64,000 bases of DNA from Sphagnum compactum (lineage: Eukaryota; Bryophyta; Sphagnopsida; Sphagnales): positions 7,006,001-7,070,000 of the forward strand of contig OZ234501.1 in NCBI GenBank assembly GCA_965153455.1, written 5' to 3'. The notes beneath the pieces were generated by a model. That model was given only the letters and a program-made list of their open reading frames with translations, did not search any database and was not told the origin of the DNA. Positions 59,642 through 64,000 of the stretch are shown in pieces. Every line of letters begins with the position of its first letter. Within the stretch, counting starts at the first letter, position 1. The position numbers and the translations under genes were made by a program.

Positions 59642-62600
59642 CTAGTGGGTAACCCGTGGCTACGCCACTCTAGCCACCCCGAACGCTCTGTTAAGCTTTA
59701 TTGTCTGCACGATCATGTTACAACACCTCTGTGTAAACAACATTGCGAGTGTACACACCGGCAGGTGCATCTTCATGAGCATCCTCCCACCCATCCGTAA
59801 CCAACAGTTTCACGCCCTCAGGGCACCCAATGTGCGACATGGCCACATACAACTGGCCATGTGTAAATATAGGCTTGGGCAGAAAAATGCCGACCATCTT
59901 TAATGTCTGCCCTTGCGCCTTATTGATGGTCATGGCAAATGCAGGGCGCACAGGGAACTGCCGACGGCGCAAAGTGAAAGGCATTCGTTCAGTGTCTGAA
60001 GGTGTGATGCTTAACCGTGGAATGAACATTCGTTGGCCCTTTGCAGGACCTGTTGCCACCTCTGCTTCAATGACATGCTGCATGAGTTGAATGACAATGA
60101 GCCTGGTACCATTAGCCAGGCCGTTGGTCATGTTGCGTAATAATATGATGGGACAACCCTCCTGCAAGTGCAATTCATGGGGTGGTACGCCTGAAAAACT
60201 GAGTGTGTTCAAGAACTTAGTGGGGTAAATGCCATGTTGCTCCCCATGCACCACAGAATCCGCACTGTAATACACGCGGTGCTGTGCGGGCGAGCCATCG
60301 TGCTTTGTGAATGCATATTTGTCATTGATGAGTTTATTGAGTGCATCCACATCTTCGTTCAAAGGTGTAAGAATTGCACGCTCAATGATGTATGCAGATC
60401 TTGCAGCATACTCAACAATAGATGACAGAGCGCCATACACTTCTTCAATCAAATCTGCCACAGTAGGGCCATTGCAGCACATGTCATGAGGAATAAGAAT
60501 GGAGTCTTCACCAACAGAGGGATACACGCGCTCTGCGCCCTCCCCCACATGTTGCAAATAATCAGCAAATGCCTGCAGCCGTGTGGCATCTGCCTGTGCA
60601 TGCGCGCCACCCTGAGCCAGCAACCTCTGCACGCGCATGTTGGTGTGCAGCTTGAATACACGCACATGTCGCCATATGCTGGAACGGTTCAAAGCTGCAC
60701 CGACAACATCTCCCCTGGTGCCGCGAGGCACAACAGGCAAAATTTGCCGAAAATCGCCGCCAAACACCACAACCAAGCCGCCAAAGGGCAGGAACTTGAA
60801 TGTTGGGTTAATGACAGCCGTGATGTCCTGCAAAGACCTGTTGACAGCCTCAAAAACATGCCTTGCACAGGGATCTTGAAACGTGAGTGTACAGTGCGTC
60901 CTCCGTCCAGCAGCAATGCAACAATGCCAAACGATGCCACAGCAATAGCGACCCGACCTTGTGCGCGCACGGTGCTCAACAAGCAACTGTAGAGAAAGGT
61001 TTTGCCAGTGCCGCCAAGGCCATCAACAAAAAATGCACGGCGGTCGACAGCGGCCATGACATTGTCATAGACAGCCCGTTGCTCAGGGTTAAGTTGCGGC
61101 ACGTGCTCATCTCGTATGGCTGCTTGCGTTGCCACATCATACCTGGCAATTTCGTCTGCCACCACAGCACTGGCAGGTTGGGCCGTAGGCGTCGGCAAGC
61201 CAAATGCTGCCAAGCCTTGGCTGCTGTTGAGGTGTGCCAAGTGTAGCGCCAACTCCCGCAGCACCATGTCCCGGATGGCAGCATCGAGTTGCCGCGCTGG
61301 CTCACCCTGCACGTTATAGGAGCACACACACGACATAGTGAGCATTGAGCGCCGCACAACATGCAAACCATGACCATGCAAAACCGCAAGGCAGGCTGAC
61401 ATGCAGAGCCATACACGGGCAGAGCTGAGCACTAACCTGGCGTGCTTGATACAGAAAGTCTTCTGCCATGTCTTCCTTGAAGCGCTCCCACAGAGCTAAT
61501 GGGTTTGCAACATCATTGAACACCAGCAAGGCAGCAAACAGTGCCCTGAGACATGAGGCACTGGCCATGTTTGCAGCCTCTTCCATGCACTGGCCCACTC
61601 AGCATCGTCCTGTAGTAAACCATGCTGCAGACATGCTTCTTTGAAAGATGCGTGTTGCGTGGGATGTTGCAAGTGCCTGTTGGTGCATGCTAGGTCCTCA
61701 AAAGACGTAGCCCCAGGCACGTGATGTAGCAAAAGACGTAAGAAGTACCTCTCCCCCTCGGAGGGTTGCACAAAATACATGCGGCCGACAGGCAGCAGAC
61801 CTGGCGTCCGTGTGCGGAGTGCCCATTGCTTTTCCTTCTTTTTCCATGTGGCAATGCGTGGAAAGTCATGGTAAAGCGTGTTGAAAGCCAAGCGCAATGG
61901 TGCAGATGGATTGAGATGCTCCCGTGCTGTTTTGTTAAGTGCAAACCATGCAGTCAAAGTTGTGTGAGGGTTCCGGTTAAGTACGGCCGCAGCATGTGCC
62001 CTCTTGAAACAGGATGGTCTGACGCCCTTTCAAGTGCACAGCAAGCCGAACGACATTGGGGTGCTCCTTGTGCAGATCAAAGCCATACAAACGGTGGATG
62101 GCCTCAGAAGCCGACACATACCGACCGTCTTGGTAGATCTTGATCTCATCCCGCATGCATGGCTGAGCGGGCGCAACGCCATCAGGTGCAGCAGCGTCCA
62201 CCAGGCCAACGTCTACCTGTGCACGGTCGTGGCCCTTGTAGACGTACTTGTAGAGGTATTTGACAGCCGCGACAGAGGTGCAGACCTCCACGTTGATGTG
62301 GCAGTTGAAGAACAGGGACAGGTACGGGTTGTAGGGCACCACCCAACGGTTGTCAAAGGCAAACCCACCCCTGCAGCAATAGCAGCCAAACATCAATTGT
62401 TACGTGAGCGGTGCCACAGGTCAATAAACGCAAACATGGCAGCATAGTCGTGCATGTTGTCAGTCCAAATGCATGGTCCTACTGCTAGCACACTTACCGT
62501 TCAAATGTGCGGCCATCATCCCGGCGGCAGTATGTTGGGTAGGAGCCGGTGGTGTCGGTGGTGTGCTCTGTGAAGGCCTTAGGGTAGCCTTTTGAACAAA

Positions 62601-64000
62601 CACCGTCAACCATGCAAGTGTAATGTGGGTTGATGGTGCCACAGGGGCCATGCACCATGCATCTTGTAACGACTTCAAAAAGAGTGGGGTGTGCATCCTT
62701 ATCAGGTAACTCTGCAGACACCATGCGGTCGTATTCATCGGGCCCTCGTGGTTTGTGATCGGAGTGCAGAATGAGCAGAATGTGTGCATGGGGCAGGCCT
62801 CTTTTCTGCCACTCAATGACATGAATGTTAGCCACCACCTCGCCAAAAACGCCCTTCTTCAAAAACCTGTCCAGCAAATGCTGTAATTTCCCAACAAAAA
62901 CACGTGTGACCAAATCAGGGCGGTCATTGGCAATCTCGCCGGGCTTCAGCGCACTAACAATCTCTTCCCACTTAGGGTTGCAGGTCATGGTGATGAACAA
63001 ATCAGGCTTGCCATATTGGCGGACAATGGCCATGGAATCTTGGTACAATTGAGCCATGTGTCGATGTCCACCAGTGAATGAAGATGGCAATACAATGAGC
63101 CTGCCCAGGTTGTCGATGTTGGCGTCGTTATTGGCAACAGCATCAGCTACGCCACCATAAATTGCAGCACGCAAAGGGCCTTGGTTGTTGCGTATGTAAA
63201 ACAGTCGTTGTGATTCCACTTTGCTGTATTGGTCAACACCCCACTCTTGATACAAACGTTTGCCATACACAAAGAGGGCGTGCGATGCCGGGTTCCTATC
63301 GTGCAGTGATTTTTTTGCGTTGTGCAGGTTGTGCTGGTCGTGCATCTGTTGCAACATGTTCAACATCACCTTCCTCCTCGCTGCCATCATCCTGTGGAGG
63401 TTGTGGTGGGCTGACAGGGGCAACAGCAGCATGGGGCATGTATGGCTGCAAACTGAGCTCACCATGAGGATGGAACAACACAAAGTGCAGCGGATCGTAA
63501 GCAGGGTGCAAGTCACTAATCCTCCATAGCTCGCCGCCGCGTGCACGCACTCTGATGTCCCTGCCTGTAACCGGCTTGTCACCGCCACCTGTGGAGGAGC
63601 ACCAACATTTATGTCAACGAATGAGGAACATTGCATCAAGTGAGCGATGGCAACAAACAAACAGCACATCAGCACACGTTGCTGAAGAACCTCACCTGGC
63701 AGCAGCCCAGCCACTTCGGGCGCGGTAGGAGCATTGTAGCGGCGCTTGTCAACGTTGCCATCGACCCTGATGACAACTTCCCATTGAGGCAAGTCGTGTG
63801 CGAGCATGTCCTTGACTTGTTTGAAACGTTGCACAAATGTGTTGTGATCATGCAACATTTGTTGTAGCCCCGCCAAAGTTGGCTGATGCAAAGCAGCGCC
63901 CATAGCACCCAAAGCTGCAAGGCGTGCTGTGACTTGTGCATCCATGGAATCAATGATGTACAGCTGGGCGAATTGTGGCACATCATGCTCGGCAGGCTGC
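59642..64000 (-). mobile_element. Autonomous-type Helitron (RepHel), 5' end beyond window
   Basis: Its 3' end is the CTAG at 59642-59645, after a GTGGC-GTA-GCCAC hairpin. It carries the Rep/helicase gene described separately and is markedly more GC-rich than the flanking DNA, which fits a fairly recent arrival. The base after CTAG is A, not the usual T, so the exact end may be shifted by one nucleotide or the junction altered. Confidence 0.88.
59718..64000 (-). pseudogene. Helitron Rep/Pif1-helicase gene, damaged, N-terminus beyond window
   Basis: Reading leftwards: an N-terminal region ending DISDLHPAYDPLH-like, then VYGKRLYQEWGVDQYSKVE and the Rep catalytic block with the two-His motif RGLPHAHILL (about 62780-62810). 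The Y2 motif KYLYKYVYKGHD follows (about 62225-62265). Next come the linker (TAWFALNKTARE) and a Pif1-type helicase with Walker A GLGGTGKTF (about 60995-61020), GGDFRQILPV and the C-terminal TINKAQGQTL and LYVAMSHI motifs, stopping at 59718. Three introns fit in phase: 63589-63695, 62371-62497 and 61307-61436. The reading frame changes near 63315 (A7 run), 62000 and 61590. At about 60870 the helicase jumps from RFKIPV to RHVFEAV, losing the Walker B segment. In the family the protein nicks and rolls the element by single-strand transfer. This copy should be inactive. Confidence 0.88.

Noticed and set aside
59830-62447. Plus-strand frames opposite the Helitron Rep/helicase gene
   Set aside because: Antisense shadows of a GC-rich coding region with clear HUH, Y2 and helicase motifs on the minus strand.
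1-64000. CRISPR array, bacterial operon or biosynthetic gene cluster
   Set aside because: No regularly spaced identical repeats with unique spacers; genes are intron-containing and functionally unrelated.

Overview
This window looks like nuclear DNA of a land plant. Its genes have short GT-AG introns, its promoters carry plant telo-boxes (AAACCCTAA), and the protein families are plant ones: a COX6B with a long acidic N-terminus, a HOL-type methyltransferase, an AKR4-like reductase and an OBAP/DUF1264 protein. A CRTAC1/ASPIC-like gene, long AT-rich spacers and several decayed DNA transposons would suit a seed-free plant (fern, lycophyte, bryophyte) or a gymnosperm, but the sequence alone cannot settle the lineage.

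Layout. 1-4.8 kb (minus): an FG-GAP/ASPIC (CRTAC1-like) gene in 12 exons, running off the left edge. 5.9-6.2 kb: a succinate-semialdehyde dehydrogenase fragment. 6.8-8.3 kb (minus): a thiol/halide methyltransferase. 8.6-9.3 kb: repeats. 10.8-12.0 kb: a decayed CENP-B/pogo-like transposase. 12-16.8 kb: AT-rich and empty. 16.8-19.1 kb (minus): COX6B in six exons. 19.3-23.8 kb: a repeat-rich block with two copies of a repeat that carries an oligopeptide-transporter exon fragment. 24.5-28.8 kb (minus): lariat debranching enzyme DBR1. 31-32.8 kb: a decayed hAT transposase. 34.5-35.0 kb (minus): a truncated OBAP gene. 36-50.5 kb: AT-rich, no gene seen, with a degenerate tandem array at 45.1-46.4 kb. 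51.2-53.2 kb: an intact aldo-keto reductase in five exons. 54.6-55.2 kb: a uroporphyrinogen decarboxylase pseudogene. 56.8-58.2 kb: minisatellites. 58.6-64 kb: a stack of Helitrons in minus orientation: a precisely bounded 690-bp non-autonomous element, a remnant, and an autonomous-type RepHel element with frame lesions.

The five apparently functional genes (CRTAC1-like, HOL-like, COX6B, DBR1, AKR) are unrelated housekeeping or metabolic genes and form no pathway or cluster. For four of them I reconstructed exons by joining GT-AG introns and checking codon phase across every junction; these models are internally consistent but not confirmed by transcripts. The main unusual content is the juxtaposed Helitron ends, a tandemly duplicated exon-intron unit inside DBR1, a repeat family carrying a 123-bp inverted-repeat insert, and several truncated gene fragments that keep introns. 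I saw no convincing undescribed multi-gene system.
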